Source: Tretioscincus oriximinensis
Taxonomy: Eukaryota > Chordata > Lepidosauria > Squamata > Gymnophthalmidae
NCBI GenBank assembly: GCA_022410635.1
Contig: JAJVDF010000280.1
Location: forward strand, 416,006 to 480,005
Reading direction: 5' to 3'
Length of the DNA stretch: 64,000 nucleotides
A program made the position numbers and the translations under genes. The notes under the pieces are model-generated. The model had not been told where the DNA came from. It saw only the letters and a program-made list of their open reading frames with translations, and ran no database searches. Below are positions 43,691 through 55,015 of the stretch, piece by piece (the stretch's first letter is position 1; every line of letters begins with the position of its first letter).

Positions 43691-43772
43691 TATACTGTTC
43701 AAAACACTTAAGGGAACACTTAGTGTTACACTGTTATGTTAAAGTGTTCCCTTAATTGTTTTGAGCAGTATA
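43691..43772. mobile_element. 82-bp near-perfect hairpin (MITE-like)
   Basis: Left arm TATACTGTTCAAAACACTTA then AGGGAACACTT; right arm is its inverse, AAGTGTTCCCTTAATTG then TTTTGAGCAGTATA, with two mismatches over about 31 nt. CTGTTCAAAA...AAGGGAACACTT resembles the ends of a widespread vertebrate DNA transposon, here reduced to the ends. Confidence 0.8.
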
Positions 43773-44204
43773 ATTAAATATAGAATGGTGGTGCCGATTC
43801 ATATAAATCATAGTGGGACCACCACTAGCAGCAGAGTTACCCTTGTTTCTGTATGGGAAAAATTGTATCGGAGAAAGATAATGGCACTTTTTAGGAACAG
43901 CCTTGAAACTACATAAGTGCAGCCTTGAAAATGCTACACATACAGTTTGCCTCGCCAAAGAGCCAACTCTGAAGCTTTGGGACAATCCCTATTTCTCAGA
44001 TATCTCTGCCATTTTGCAGAATTTCTGTATGAAAGTGAGGGTGGAGGGAGAACACTGCACATTTCTCCTGCCTTTAGAAAGAAACAAGATTTGAATGTAA
44101 TTACTTTCTGTCATTCTGTTGCTGTTGTTGATTTTTCACAAATTACATTTCTTCTGTACAGAAGCGGATTTACAACTAATCTGTTTTATGTCTTTAAAGC
44201 AAGT

Positions 44205-44300
44205 GTATAGGGAGTGGCTGTACTTCAGTGATTGAGCAAACTGCCTGGAGAATAGAAGGTCACCAGTTCAATTCTAAGCTTGGACACAGGCAATTGTAAA
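44205..44300 (+). mobile_element. Degenerate tRNA-derived SINE head
   Basis: GGCTGTACTTCAGTGATTGA followed by GAAGGTCACCAGTTCAATTC has tRNA A-box and B-box spacing. It differs from the other SINEs here. Decayed and not a functional tRNA. Confidence 0.55.
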
Positions 44301-44919
44301 CTATGCCTGTATTTCTTTCAAGAAATGGCACAGAAACATCCATGGTGCTAACCATTCAGTCAAGCAGAAAATGGCCATGATTTGGTGCTATCCTACAGCA
44401 ACATAGTAACTATAGTTATCAGAAGAGGAAATTGTAGGTTGTGTAGTTTCTGATATAGATTGTATATAATTTTGTGCAGTTTCCGACATTTCTTACAAAC
44501 TTGGCTTTCATGCATCTGTTAATTGGTTGGTTTGACTTCAGGCACTTGGGCTGTCCACAGCATTCCCACGTACAACATGGGGAACAATGGTGGCAAAAAT
44601 GCAAATGAGACAAGATAGATTTTCCGGTCTGTACGTGGGTTGCCCTGCCCTGCCCTTGTATAGGTTATCAACTTCAATGCATCCTGGGGCAGGAGTAGCA
44701 TTCCTTCCTACATTCAGGATATGAATAATATGAAGAGGCCTAGCTAAGTGCCTCTCACACTTTGGAAGCACTACTATAAATATTTTTAATTAATTTTTAA
44801 AACAAACTGGAGGAGTACAACTGTATCCCAATAAGTATAAACTGTACCAATTATAAAAGAATATCCAGCATAACTTTAGGGAAAAAATCTTCCATTTATT
44901 TTTTTTATTCTCCCCTTTC

Positions 44920-45042
44920 TGTATTGAGTCTTATTCTGCCATATATTTTATAATAGAGACCTGTCATTGCATGTGGTTGGCAGGTCCTTATTATGGAATA
45001 GGCAGTATCCCAGAATAAAGTTTAGTACTGAAAGGGCTATAG
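44920..45042. mobile_element. Hairpin element family B, degenerate
   Basis: TCTTATTCTGCCATAT, GCATGTGGTTGGCAGGTCC, GTATCCCAGAATAAAGTTTA and GAAAGGGC. Confidence 0.6.
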
Positions 45043-45176
45043 TGGAATAAAGGATTTTTTTAAAAGGAGTAATTTACATGTTGCCTACCAACAAAATATT
45101 GTTCTGGGGAGAATATTTGCTCATTCTGCAAATGGAATTGTATTTATTTATTTTCCCTTCAAAACTCTTATTTTTT

Positions 45177-45330
45177 ATTGTTGTTGTTGTTGTTGTTGTT
45201 GTTGTTATCATCATCATTATTATTATTATCATCATCATTATTATTATTATTATCATCATCATCATCATCATTATCATTATTAATAATAATAGTAACAATA
45301 GTAACAATAGTAACAGTAATAATAAACATA
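45177..45330. repeat. Compound microsatellite (TTG)n (TCA/TTA)n (AAT/AAC)n
   Basis: Nine or so TTG units, then interspersed TCA and TTA units, then AATAAT/AACAAT units up to 45330. Long frames on both strands here are homopolymeric and not genes. Confidence 0.95.
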
Positions 45331-46344
45331 GCTAACTGGAGGATCTGAAATAACAGCAGATTTCTCTGTGAACAGAATCAGCCAATTGAATCAGGTAACA
45401 GTATTATGATGTTGAAATTAATCAGCATCATAGTGCTTCACACCTTGGCAACTATCTGGATTGCACCAAATATATTCAAAATGCTGCTCTTATTTGACAT
45501 GTTTCCAATGAGACTAGCTTGAATGCAGTCATTGGATCATATTCTTAACATCACTTGGAGGCTGCTGATATATGTAACTCACAAGATGATTGATATACAC
45601 AGTATGAATTTTAAATCTTTACAGTATGTTCAAGGTGCTCGTTCTTCCTGTCTTCAAGAAGACTGTAATAAAAAAATGAAAAATGTTCTTTTACTGTAAT
45701 AGAGAACTGCAATTGGATGGAGCAAGAGGATAAAGTGTTTTTTTTGTGCAAGAAAGGGCAAGATAGAAAATATTCTAAACAGGAAAAATTTGGATGACGA
45801 ATAATGTACATTTATGGCAAGCACATATCCTCTGCAATATCTTCATTTATATTAGACTACTCAAGGTTTGTGAAATACCATAATAGATAATATATGAACA
45901 GATTGTGAAACATATCATAGATTTTCCTTTTTTTAAAAAAAAATAAAATAAAATTTGCATGGAGGCGCTGTAGAATTAGTACTTCATGTACAAGAGATAA
46001 TTAATAAATTATATAGGCAAGAATATATTTTAAACTTACAATTGATACATACATTTATTGATTTTTTTAAAAAAATTGTCCTTACTTTGTCGTCTTGAAT
46101 CTATTAATATCCAAATAATTTTAATAAAGTCTAAAAAACTCAATACTAATTGCACAATTGAACAACAAATTGCTCAATACCAATTGCAGAATACTACAAT
46201 ATTACAAATACAATTAAAGTGGCAGTGATATAAAAAAGAATGGAAAAAAAACAAAGAAAAAATGAAATCATTCATCAGAGCATAGATACTGTAGATTCAA
46301 TATGGAATTAGTGATATTAGTAAATTATATGAGCAAGAAATGTT

Positions 46345-46400
46345 GGCTGCCCTGAGATCTTCGGGTATAGGGCAGAGTATAAATATAAATAAATAAATAT
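46345..46400 (+). mobile_element. LINE-type 3' tail
   Basis: GGCTGCCCTGAGATCTTCGG, GTATAGGGCAGAGTATAAAT, then (AAAT)n. Confidence 0.65.
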
Positions 46401-46676
46401 AGTTGGAGGAATATATTACAGCTGGAAGTGGCTCAGGAGAATCTGATACTAGAGAAAGGACAGGGCAGAAAAGAAGATAAAAATGGAAATGTATCCATAT
46501 CTTTTTAAGAGCTGCGGTTTTCGGTGCGCTGCATTGAGAGAGCTGAAAATATGAACTCTCATTAAACCTACTGCAAAGCTTTGTTGCTGACTAACTGCCA
46601 TGATGTCCTGGCAACTCCTATGCAGACTTCCATACGCCGTGAGGAAGCAGCCTAAGACACTGATCTATCTGGTCTG

Positions 46677-46870
46677 TCTGTCTGTAACAAACTTTTACAG
46701 CCACTTTCAGAGAGAGAGGACAGACAGCAAAGTAGCAAGATATTTTATTTTGCATCATCCAACTTGGTAAACTTACCTTTGGTTTAGATAATGCGAAAAT
46801 AAAATTTCTGTTTACTTTGCTGCTATGTTTTTTCATTTTGAAAGTAGTCTGAAGTTGAATTAGGTGTGAC
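46677..46870. mobile_element. Family F hairpin element
   Basis: CAGCCACTTTCAGAGAGAG, CAGCAAAGTAGCAAGAT on the left; TTACTTTGCTGCTATG, TTTTGAAAGTAGTCTGAAG on the right: inverted halves. Confidence 0.7.
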
Positions 46871-46889
46871 TAGAGTCCTGTTCGTCTCT

Positions 46890-47015
46890 GAGGTTGGTCA
46901 CACATATGCTTTTACAGTCTTGAAGAATTAGACTAATCAGAAAAAAGTCTATGATTTAGTCCATTTTTTTTCAGAACTGAAGACGGTTTAAAAGCATCCT
47001 TGTTACCAGGACCTA
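46890..47015. mobile_element. Family G hairpin element
   Basis: GCTTTTACAGTCTTGAAGAA and TTAGACTAATCAGAAAAAAG at left; GATTTAGTCCATTTTTTTTC and AGAACTGAAGACGGTTTAAA at right. Confidence 0.7.
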
Positions 47016-48394
47016 TGTCTTCATATCTGTGTGGCCCCATGATTTCCTTCCTGCAGAACTGTAAATGTAATTATACTTGTAAATATAATTGCTTGGGCCA
47101 AACTTGAAACTAAGGCCCGGTGCAATGTGAAAAGGGGTGAAAACGCACTATAACTCAATTGCCCACCATGCATACTTACCTTCAAAATCTGTGTGGAGCT
47201 GGTGGAGCTGTCGAGAGGAATACACACAGAACCAGGAAGTCGACACTGAGCATGTCAACCAGTTGCAATCTGCAGTCCTGGCTGTTATCTTCTCGTGGTA
47301 TCGCATGTCCTGCATGAGCAGGCTTCTTACAGCTGCTCAAATGACACAGCATTTTTATGCTGATGTTGGAAAACAGCACTCTTTCCCCAGGTATTTCTGT
47401 GTGGGGAACAGAAGCTCCATTGTCTTGCGGAGTGGAGAAGTCATGAAGGTCCTACAATTCAGTTAGGAAAACCTCATTTGCAGAGGGGCTAATACTGTTT
47501 CCTTCACAAATTGTCAGAACTCTATGAGCACCCTTCCCACATTTCCAGATTACCCTTTGACTGAGTTAGCCTGGATTTCTTCCTTCTTTTGCAATCCCTT
47601 ATCCTCAATTTCTCTTTTACTGTAGATAATCTATTTCCCTGGGCCTGCATGCACCCATAGCAACACATTAAACGTCTGACCTTTTGCTGTCCTTTTGTGG
47701 CTCTCAGCAACAGCTGCATAGTACCTGCCTCTCTCTGCCTAGTGGCAGGACTGGTCAACTCAGCAGTTTCTGGATGTAAACAGCTCTGTTCTACAATGAA
47801 GCAACTTCATTCTCAGCTTCCAGTCACACAGCTAAAAAATGTATCCTGGCTAACCTCCTGTCGCCACAACTCTGGAGATTTCCCTTTCAAAGGATGTGTA
47901 CAAGAGAATGCTACTTCAGCACAAAGCTGCTAATTGAAAACGTAAGTTTTACCTTTAACATGCATTGAATGCAGCAGGAAACTATCACGGCCACTGTATT
48001 TATACCTGAACAGCTGTCATGAGCCAGCAAATTACTCTCCCGCTTGGATGCTCACCAAATTACTCATCTTTTTCCTAAAGGCAAGTCCTGAGTGCCACCA
48101 TAAACACAATCCTAATGAGGAAAGGCTTGCAGGCACCTGCCTAGGGCAGTGTGGGACAAATTCCTTCTTTACCAGGGAAAGCACTAATAAACAAACAAAC
48201 CAGATGGTGATGACTGGGCAGATCGAGAAGCAGCAAGCAAGCAGTGTGCTTTAATTCCACCATTAGTGCAGTGCCCGTCTGCTAAAACAGTACTTGAGCA
48301 GAATGCTTACTATATATCTGGATATGTGATCATGATCAGGTTTTTGAGGTAGCTAACTTGATTTCACTTAACAATACAAATGCCTAGATTCCGC

Positions 48395-48591
48395 TAGGCT
48401 GACCAGATGAGCCCTTTTGGGGGAGTGTTGAAAACCCGTTTTTGGGGTGCTTCCCAATTTTTTTCTGAGGGAAAAAAAACCCCAACCATTTTTTTTGAAA
48501 AAAATCTTTTTTTTGAAAATACTTTCCTCAGAAAAAACTGGGAGGCACCCCAAAACTGGGTTTTCAATCCCCCCCATAATTAGTCACCCTA
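48395..48591. mobile_element. Hairpin element family C
   Basis: TAGGCTGACCAGATGAGCCC at left, TTAGTCACCCTA at right. Inner arms GTTTTTGGGGTGCTTCCC and CTTTCCTCAGAAAAAACTGG, then GAGGCACCCC, pair. Long A/T runs at the turn. Confidence 0.82.
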
Positions 48592-48814
48592 ATTTTCAGA
48601 CCACTTTTTGTACAATGGGTTCCTTCCTAAGCATCTTTGACTTGATGCAAAATGGCACCAAGGTCATTAGAGAAGAATGATAAAAATCATCATATGTTCT
48701 GATAGTATTTCTACTTTTATTTCTCTTTACAACCTCTTTTCCCAGTGTAGTGTATATGAAATGTGGATAGAGTAATTTGTATGACTTTTGAGAAGCACAG
48801 GTCCTGCTTACATC

Positions 48815-49000
48815 TAAGGTTTAATCTAACTTCAGTGCACTTTCAGAAATGAACAGACAGAGAAGTGAATAGTAATTTGCTTCCAAGTTATTTAACAGAA
48901 AGGTGGGTTTGGGGAATTGAATTGCCAAAAGAAAACAGTTTACTACTTTGCTGATGAATCATTTCACTTTGGAGGTGAACTGAAATTGGATTAGAACTTA
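48815..49000. mobile_element. Family F hairpin element
   Basis: GTGCACTTTCAGAAATGAAC and AGAGAAGTGAATAGTAATT; then TTTACTACTTTGCTGATGAA, TCATTTCACTTTGG, AGGTGAACTGAAATTGGATT. Confidence 0.7.
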
Positions 49001-49012
49001 AGGGGTGACCAA

Positions 49013-49154
49013 AGCTGCATCCCCACATCACTTACTTATTCCACTATAACTGGATATTCCACAATAAAACATGGATATACAGGAATAAATCTGTCCCCAC
49101 AGTGTTTTATTGTGGGATATTCAGTTATAGTGGAATAAATGTGGGGATGCAGCC
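49013..49154. mobile_element. Hairpin element family A, best-preserved copy
   Basis: AGCTGCATCCCCACATCACT and ACTATAACTGGATATTCCAC pair with GGGATATTCAGTTATAGTGG and ATGTGGGGATGCAGCC. The loop is around ATGGATATACAGGAATAAAT. Confidence 0.9.
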
Positions 49155-51884
49155 CAAGGTATTAAAAGAAGCAACCATTCTTGTTGAAAAACTTTTTATT
49201 TTTAAATTAGGCATCTGTATATTTTGATTTTTATATCTGGATATTTAAAATCGTACTATACAAATTCTTCATTAAAAAAAACCCCAACAACAACAAAATA
49301 GAATCCAATGAAGTAATGAACTTACTTTTGAAGAAAATACACTTTATATTGCACTGTTAGTATGGTAACTATGAATTCTGGAATCAGACTGTTTGCCAGG
49401 CCATAGAAAAGTGTCTGGCTTGCTGTTCATATTATATACTTTCAATGCATATTTGCATTATTTAAACATTTTATCTTTACTCCATATAGCATATCACTCC
49501 GGAAGCTATGCGAAGGATATAGGGTTGCACTGCAGAAATCTGCATCATTAATACTCTAGTTATAAAAAAGGAAAGCAACTAAAGACATCTAATGGATTGA
49601 TTGATCCTGTCAATCAAAGGACTCATTTTTCTGATTACACATAGGGATTTAGGACTTTTTGCCAAATGACTGAAAACATGTCTTCATTTCTGTAATTTGT
49701 CATAATTTGTTATTTTTTCATGCATAGCCATTGCTATTGTATGGTAAACTTCAAGTATTCACAAACCGTAAATATATTCTAGTTCTTATGTAAAACATAT
49801 TTTGTGTAGAATTTGATTTTTTTTAAAATATACTGCTGCCAGTATTATTAGGAATAATAATTTTTAAAAGTAGTCATAAAAGTAGACTCAGATTGAGGCT
49901 GGGACAATAAACTCTTATTTCCTTCAGACTAGTAAGAAAATGCCACAAAATGGTGGGTTTTTATTAATTTTAACATAATTTTATTTTGAGATACTGAGGA
50001 ATAGGGTGGAATAAAAATACAAATAAATATCATTTTTGACTCTGATTTTCTTTGGAAGACTTAGGTATAAGAGGAGCCTGGTTGAATTGGTCTACAACCA
50101 TCCTGTACTCCAGCATTCTGACAGCCCAGCAATTGCAGAAGGCAAAATCTTCCCCAACTCTAAACTTGTGTGAATTCTGCAGGAGTATGTGGAAGCACTG
50201 TTTAAAGATATATTGTAATTTATTGTAAGGGGTAGTATATTTGTGAGTGTGTAAGTGTTTATGGTCCCTAGTTGTAGACGTTCAATTTACAATGAATAGG
50301 TATGTCCCAGTTAAATAAAACAAAACAGTACAAAATTCTACTACATTAAGTGAGTCTAACATGATGATTATGTTTTGATTCGGTGATACTTTACTGATTT
50401 TATGTTTTTTCTATTTTAGAAAATGTTGTTTCTCATCCTGAAATGACCTGATACGTCTAGAAACAAACAAGCAAATATTTCTTCCTAAAAAAGACAATCA
50501 CCTTTTGAAAAGAACATGTGAACACATGTTGTCTCAGCAAAATGTTGATAACTTCAGAGCAACATACCACTTTGCTAGTTTCAAGTTAGTTTGTAAGAAG
50601 ATCCCAGTTACACATGTCTTTCTAAGCCATTTTCAGTGCTGAAGAATAGTCCTGTCTTGAAGCTATCCAAACTGTTAGCTACCAGCACCTCTTCAGGAAG
50701 TAAAATAAATGAAGATAGTTGAAAAGCACATTTGTGACTGCAGCCTATCCAGTTTTGTTACAGTCAAAGTAAGAAACATAAGCTTTACGCTCATTAGTTA
50801 TGGATATGAGAAGCCATTCAGGATTAGACCACAGCCCATGTCATCCAAAATCCAGTCTCACCTAATGGGGCATCAAGTTACATAAGTACTACCAGGCATT
50901 CTCAAACAATAGAAGAAGGCAAAACCTTCACCTGTGTTTGAGCCAAAGGTAAGTGAAATGTATTTAATATGTAGGTTTAATAATCAAAATTTATCCTAAA
51001 GTTTCTGAACGGCTTAAAACTTAATTACTTTAGTTATAAATGATGTATGGCAGCATCCAGAAACCGGATCCACAAACTATGTTTCTAATCTACATTAAAT
51101 GCCATAAAATGACTTTTCATCACCTTTTAATGAGGATTAAAACTGGGATGAGACTGCAAATGAGTCAGTTTTCTCTGGTGAGGGGAGTCTACACAAGAGT
51201 TACCATATGAAAAAGAGTACAAATGTCTTATAATTTTAAACCCTTCCTTCATGTTCCAAATTTATATCCTACTCTGTAACCCCAGGTGGTTACAACAGTA
51301 AAAAGATGACATTAAGAATGCTTAAAATAAACTATGACTACAAACCTGTCTGCCCCTTGGCAGGATCCATGGAAGCTAATCCTTGAAGGCCCGAGCTACA
51401 GCAATTTAACTTGTCTATTCTTACCCATTTATTCATTTAATTTAATGTATTTATAGCCAGCCTTATACCTAAAGCTCTTAAGGAAGATTTCATTGTTTAG
51501 TATGAAATGCATTCAATGTAGAGAGACAAAAATATATCCATAATAAAAATACATTTCAATCATTGTGAAATCAATAGTCACATTAACTGAAACAAAAATC
51601 CACTTTTTTCAAAAAAATCAGGAGAAGCACAGGGTGGCAGATAACTCCCAGGTGAATCTTCTGGGTCCAGCTATTAATATTGCAGGAATATGATTTTTTT
51701 AAAAAAATTCTTACCTTAAAGTTCTTATACAGAATATCAGCATACGATTAAGGCAGAGATGTTTGTGATTACTATTTTATTGAGGATTGCCCCATCTCCA
51801 ATTGTGCACATTCAGAAAATGATTGATGATGCACCTCTTGCATTTGGCTGAAAAAATTGTGCAAATAATATGTTAATTTGAATA

Positions 51885-51950
51885 TTAATGCCTTGAGATC
51901 TTCGGGTATAAGGCAGTATAGAAATGTAAATAAATAATAAATAAATAACG
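51885..51950 (+). mobile_element. LINE-type 3' tail
   Basis: GCCTTGAGATCTTCGGGTAT, AAGGCAGTATAGAAATGT, (AAAT)n. A - strand tail of the same general kind is at about 51425-51530. Confidence 0.65.
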
Positions 51951-52018
51951 GCATAAAACATAGCCGTTACATAGCTTTTAAAATGGGCACCTAAAACATA
52001 TCTACTTATCTAGCTTTT

Positions 52019-52083
52019 CAAGCAGCTAATCAGTGGCAAAAGCCTTCTGTGATGACAAGTGCTTGCCACTGATTAGCTGCTTG
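52019..52083. repeat. Perfect 21-bp inverted repeat, 23-nt loop
   Basis: CAAGCAGCTAATCAGTGGCA plus A at 52019-52039 is exactly complementary to 52063-52083. The stem could form in DNA or RNA. No longer element of which this is the end could be traced. Confidence 0.95.
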
Positions 52084-52479
52084 TCTGCTGGATTTTTGTG
52101 TCCCTGATTGGTCAATTGTTGACCAGCCATTGTCTCTACATAATCTACCACCCTCAGTGGACCTCAAAGTAATTATTTCCTATCTGGGAAAGGAATGCAC
52201 ATTCAGAGGCTTTGGGATACAGTAAATCCATTATTGGCATTTTATGTTTGTCCATTAATTCATGAAGGGAATATCCATGTCTGATCAGGTCCTCAATTTA
52301 AGAAGAATATATCAGTTACATGTCTTGATCAAAGCAAAAAAAATGGATGGAATTCTCTAACCAAGATGAATTTACAGATATACATCTTCAGATAGCAATT
52401 TGAACTAGTTCAGTATTACTTCTTTAAATAATTCAGTACAAGACATGTTTTGATTGTATATGTATTAGCCCTTCTGATC

Positions 52480-52700
52480 TTGTGGTCTCAGGGTCAGTAT
52501 CTTATCCGGTAGCTTCCTGGTTCAATTCTGCACTCCTCCATGTAGCTGGCTGGGTGACCTTGGGCTAATTTCAGTGCTTAAGAACTGTCTCAACCCCACT
52601 TGCTTCACAAGGCGTCTGTTATGAAGAGAAAATTAGAAGGTTTAATTTTTGTTCGGATTGAGATAAGCGGTGTATAACAACCAAATCCTCCTCCTCCTCC
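52480..52700 (+). mobile_element. tRNA-derived SINE
   Basis: TTCCTGGTTCAATTCTGCAC (B-box region), CTGGGTGACCTTGGGCTAAT, AAGGCGTCTGTTATGAAGAG, GATAAGCGGTGTATAACAAC and a CCT-rich tail. Confidence 0.75.
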
Positions 52701-54224
52701 TTTTCATCCTGATAGTGCCGTAAATGTACATGGTCCTTACTGACAACAACCGTACAGCTGGTGTATGCTGACATAGCTTTTGTATTATGAGCCTGCACAA
52801 ATTTTGAGAGTTATTTTGTGGTTTATAGCAACTATGAGGAAGATTAATATTTTTTAATAAAATAAGCCTATAACTTTTTAATCTATGCTTTTTTTCAACT
52901 TAACTTTGANGATATTGCCCTCTATGCTATATTTGTAGAGCTTTGTTAAAAAACTCTTTTCTTGGAAGGGGATATCGTAAAGAGCATGCTTAAATTGCAA
53001 AACCATACAGTAAGGCTTTGAATGGGGACACTGAAACCCCCCGCAAATAAAGATTATTTAAAAGATTTCATTGTGGAAATAGACCAGGAAATGCACTAGT
53101 TTCTAGTAAAGACCATTTTTAAGCTTTAAAAGTGTTTTTCTTATCTAATGGAAAATTTAAAATTAATGTTGCATTTAATCTTGAATCTATTATCAGTATG
53201 GTTGTACCAATTATTTTAGGTCCAATTATTTTATGCATTTATTTTTTCTAAAAATAATTCTACCCATCTTTATATCATGAATCCAGAAAATCTTAGCATA
53301 TTGCTAACTTATGAAAACGAGGAATGATTTAGAAGTCTGATAGAGAAATAATCACTTGGCACTGTTGACCTATAATAAGAACTGCCTTGCTGGATTAGAT
53401 TGAGCCTTCATATAATCTTACATTCTATCTCTAGAAGTGCATAGTAGGGCTATAATTCAATGCATGTGGAAGCCAGAGAAATGCATTAGATATGGAGTTT
53501 TGCCTTGGTAAAAGTGGACTACACAAAGCAAATGGAGACCATAAATCAAACCTGTTCATGATAGAGCTGTCAAAAATGGCTAAGTATAGGTGAAGCTAAC
53601 GTTTTTTCATATTCCTTTCTTCCTTTTTAAAGCTACACAGTTATGTAGACACTGGTGGGGGATCTGTGCACCTATGATTATTAATGCTGTATGGTTCTGT
53701 CCAGTAAGGTCTGCTGACTGTCATAGCAGTGCACCTTAACAACATATGAAACTGTCTAATAATCCCATATATAAAGTTGCTGTCTCATATATATCCCAGA
53801 CACTGTCAAAAGTCCCAATTTAACTTTATAGTGTGCAAAACATACAATACCTTCATTGTGTTGTAGGTATGATGCTAACTAAAAAAGGGAATATTTGTAA
53901 CATGATAAAAAAAATCCATAGTATTGTTTTCTGTATTGTAGTTCTGTTTTCAAACTTTCTCAGATTCCCATGGAAAAAACCCTTCTAACTTTTTCTTATA
54001 AAGTAAGAATAGATTCAAATAGAGCTTATTTATTTTTTAAAACTTTGGCCTTCACTCAAGGGTCCCAGGATATATCACAGCATACAATAAAGCATTAAAC
54101 ATGAAACCCCTCTTCTCTCCCTCTTCCCTATCTTGCTGACACACATTAAGAGGGAATCTGTTGCTTGCTACAGATAAAACCTGTAGAACCAACAGTATAT
54201 GCTTGAAACTCACCTTTTAGAAGA

Positions 54225-54505
54225 AGAACTGGGTTTTTATGCCCTACTTTTCTCTCCTGAAGGGACTTAAAGTGGTTTAGAAGCTATTTTCGCCTGAAGG
54301 CTTACATTCTATTTTCCCCAACACATTGAGATGTTGGTATCTATTCAGCTACATGTGATTGCTCACTTTCAAACAGCTAGGTTGGCTGAAGATAAGGCCA
54401 GTAGAAGGCACTCACCCCTCTCCACGGCAGACACATGGGCCTTGAATGATGAACCTCTCTGTTGAAAGGCCTGTTCTTAATCTCTGCACCATCATGCCTT
54501 ACTGT
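54225..54505 (-). mobile_element. tRNA-derived SINE, reverse orientation
   Basis: The + strand begins AGAAGAAGAACTGGGTTTTT and ATGCCCTACTTTTCTC (complement of the usual tail), then runs back through CACATGTGATTGCTCA-like middle sequence to a head near 54490. Related to the copy at 36240. Confidence 0.65.
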
Positions 54506-54519
54506 GATGTTAATCAAGT

Positions 54520-55015
54520 TGATATTTGGGGCCTTAAAGGTTAAAGGTTTAAGATCTTGAATTGTGCTCATTAGCGGATTGGCAGCCAGTGCAGCTCTTT
54601 CAAGACTGGTGTGATATATGTCTGGCCAGTCGCTGCGGTCTGTGATCCCGATCTTGGTTCCTGTCCTGGACCAGAAACTGCACTTTCAAAATGGCAGGAG
54701 CAAAGTGAGCTGCTGAAAGTAGCCATTTCAGAGCTGAAGCTTCAAGGATGGAAAACCCATCATGGCTGGCCCCATGCTGCTGAGAAGCCAAACCATCCCT
54801 CCTTGCAGCAGAGCAGAAAAGGTAAGAGAAGAATGGGAGAAGCACTGGGAAGGAAAAAGCTAGCAAGATCTTCAACTAGCTTACCTGTAATTTATTGTGC
54901 TGTTATATTATCTCATAGCCATGAATGCAGTGTTACTGCCCCAAATCAACTTTTGGGTGTTCACTGTGTGCCACCCTGAGACCTTTAAGTATAAGGTGGA
55001 CAAAGACATACAGTA
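54520..55015 (+). mobile_element. Reptilian interspersed repeat and LINE-type tail
   Basis: GATCTTGAATTGTGCTCATT, GCGGATTGGCAGCCAGTGCA and AGACTGGTGTGATATATG mark the same repeat as 4150-4410. 54965-55015 has GTGCCACCCTGAGACCTTTA with AGTATAAGGTGGAC. A 122-codon frame inside is not recognised. Confidence 0.6.

Noticed and set aside
45074..45335. Long isoleucine, methionine and valine runs on both strands
   Set aside because: Translations of a trinucleotide microsatellite.
54611..54979. 122-codon + strand frame
   Set aside because: It begins inside a common interspersed repeat and ends in a LINE-type tail, so it is repeat-derived.
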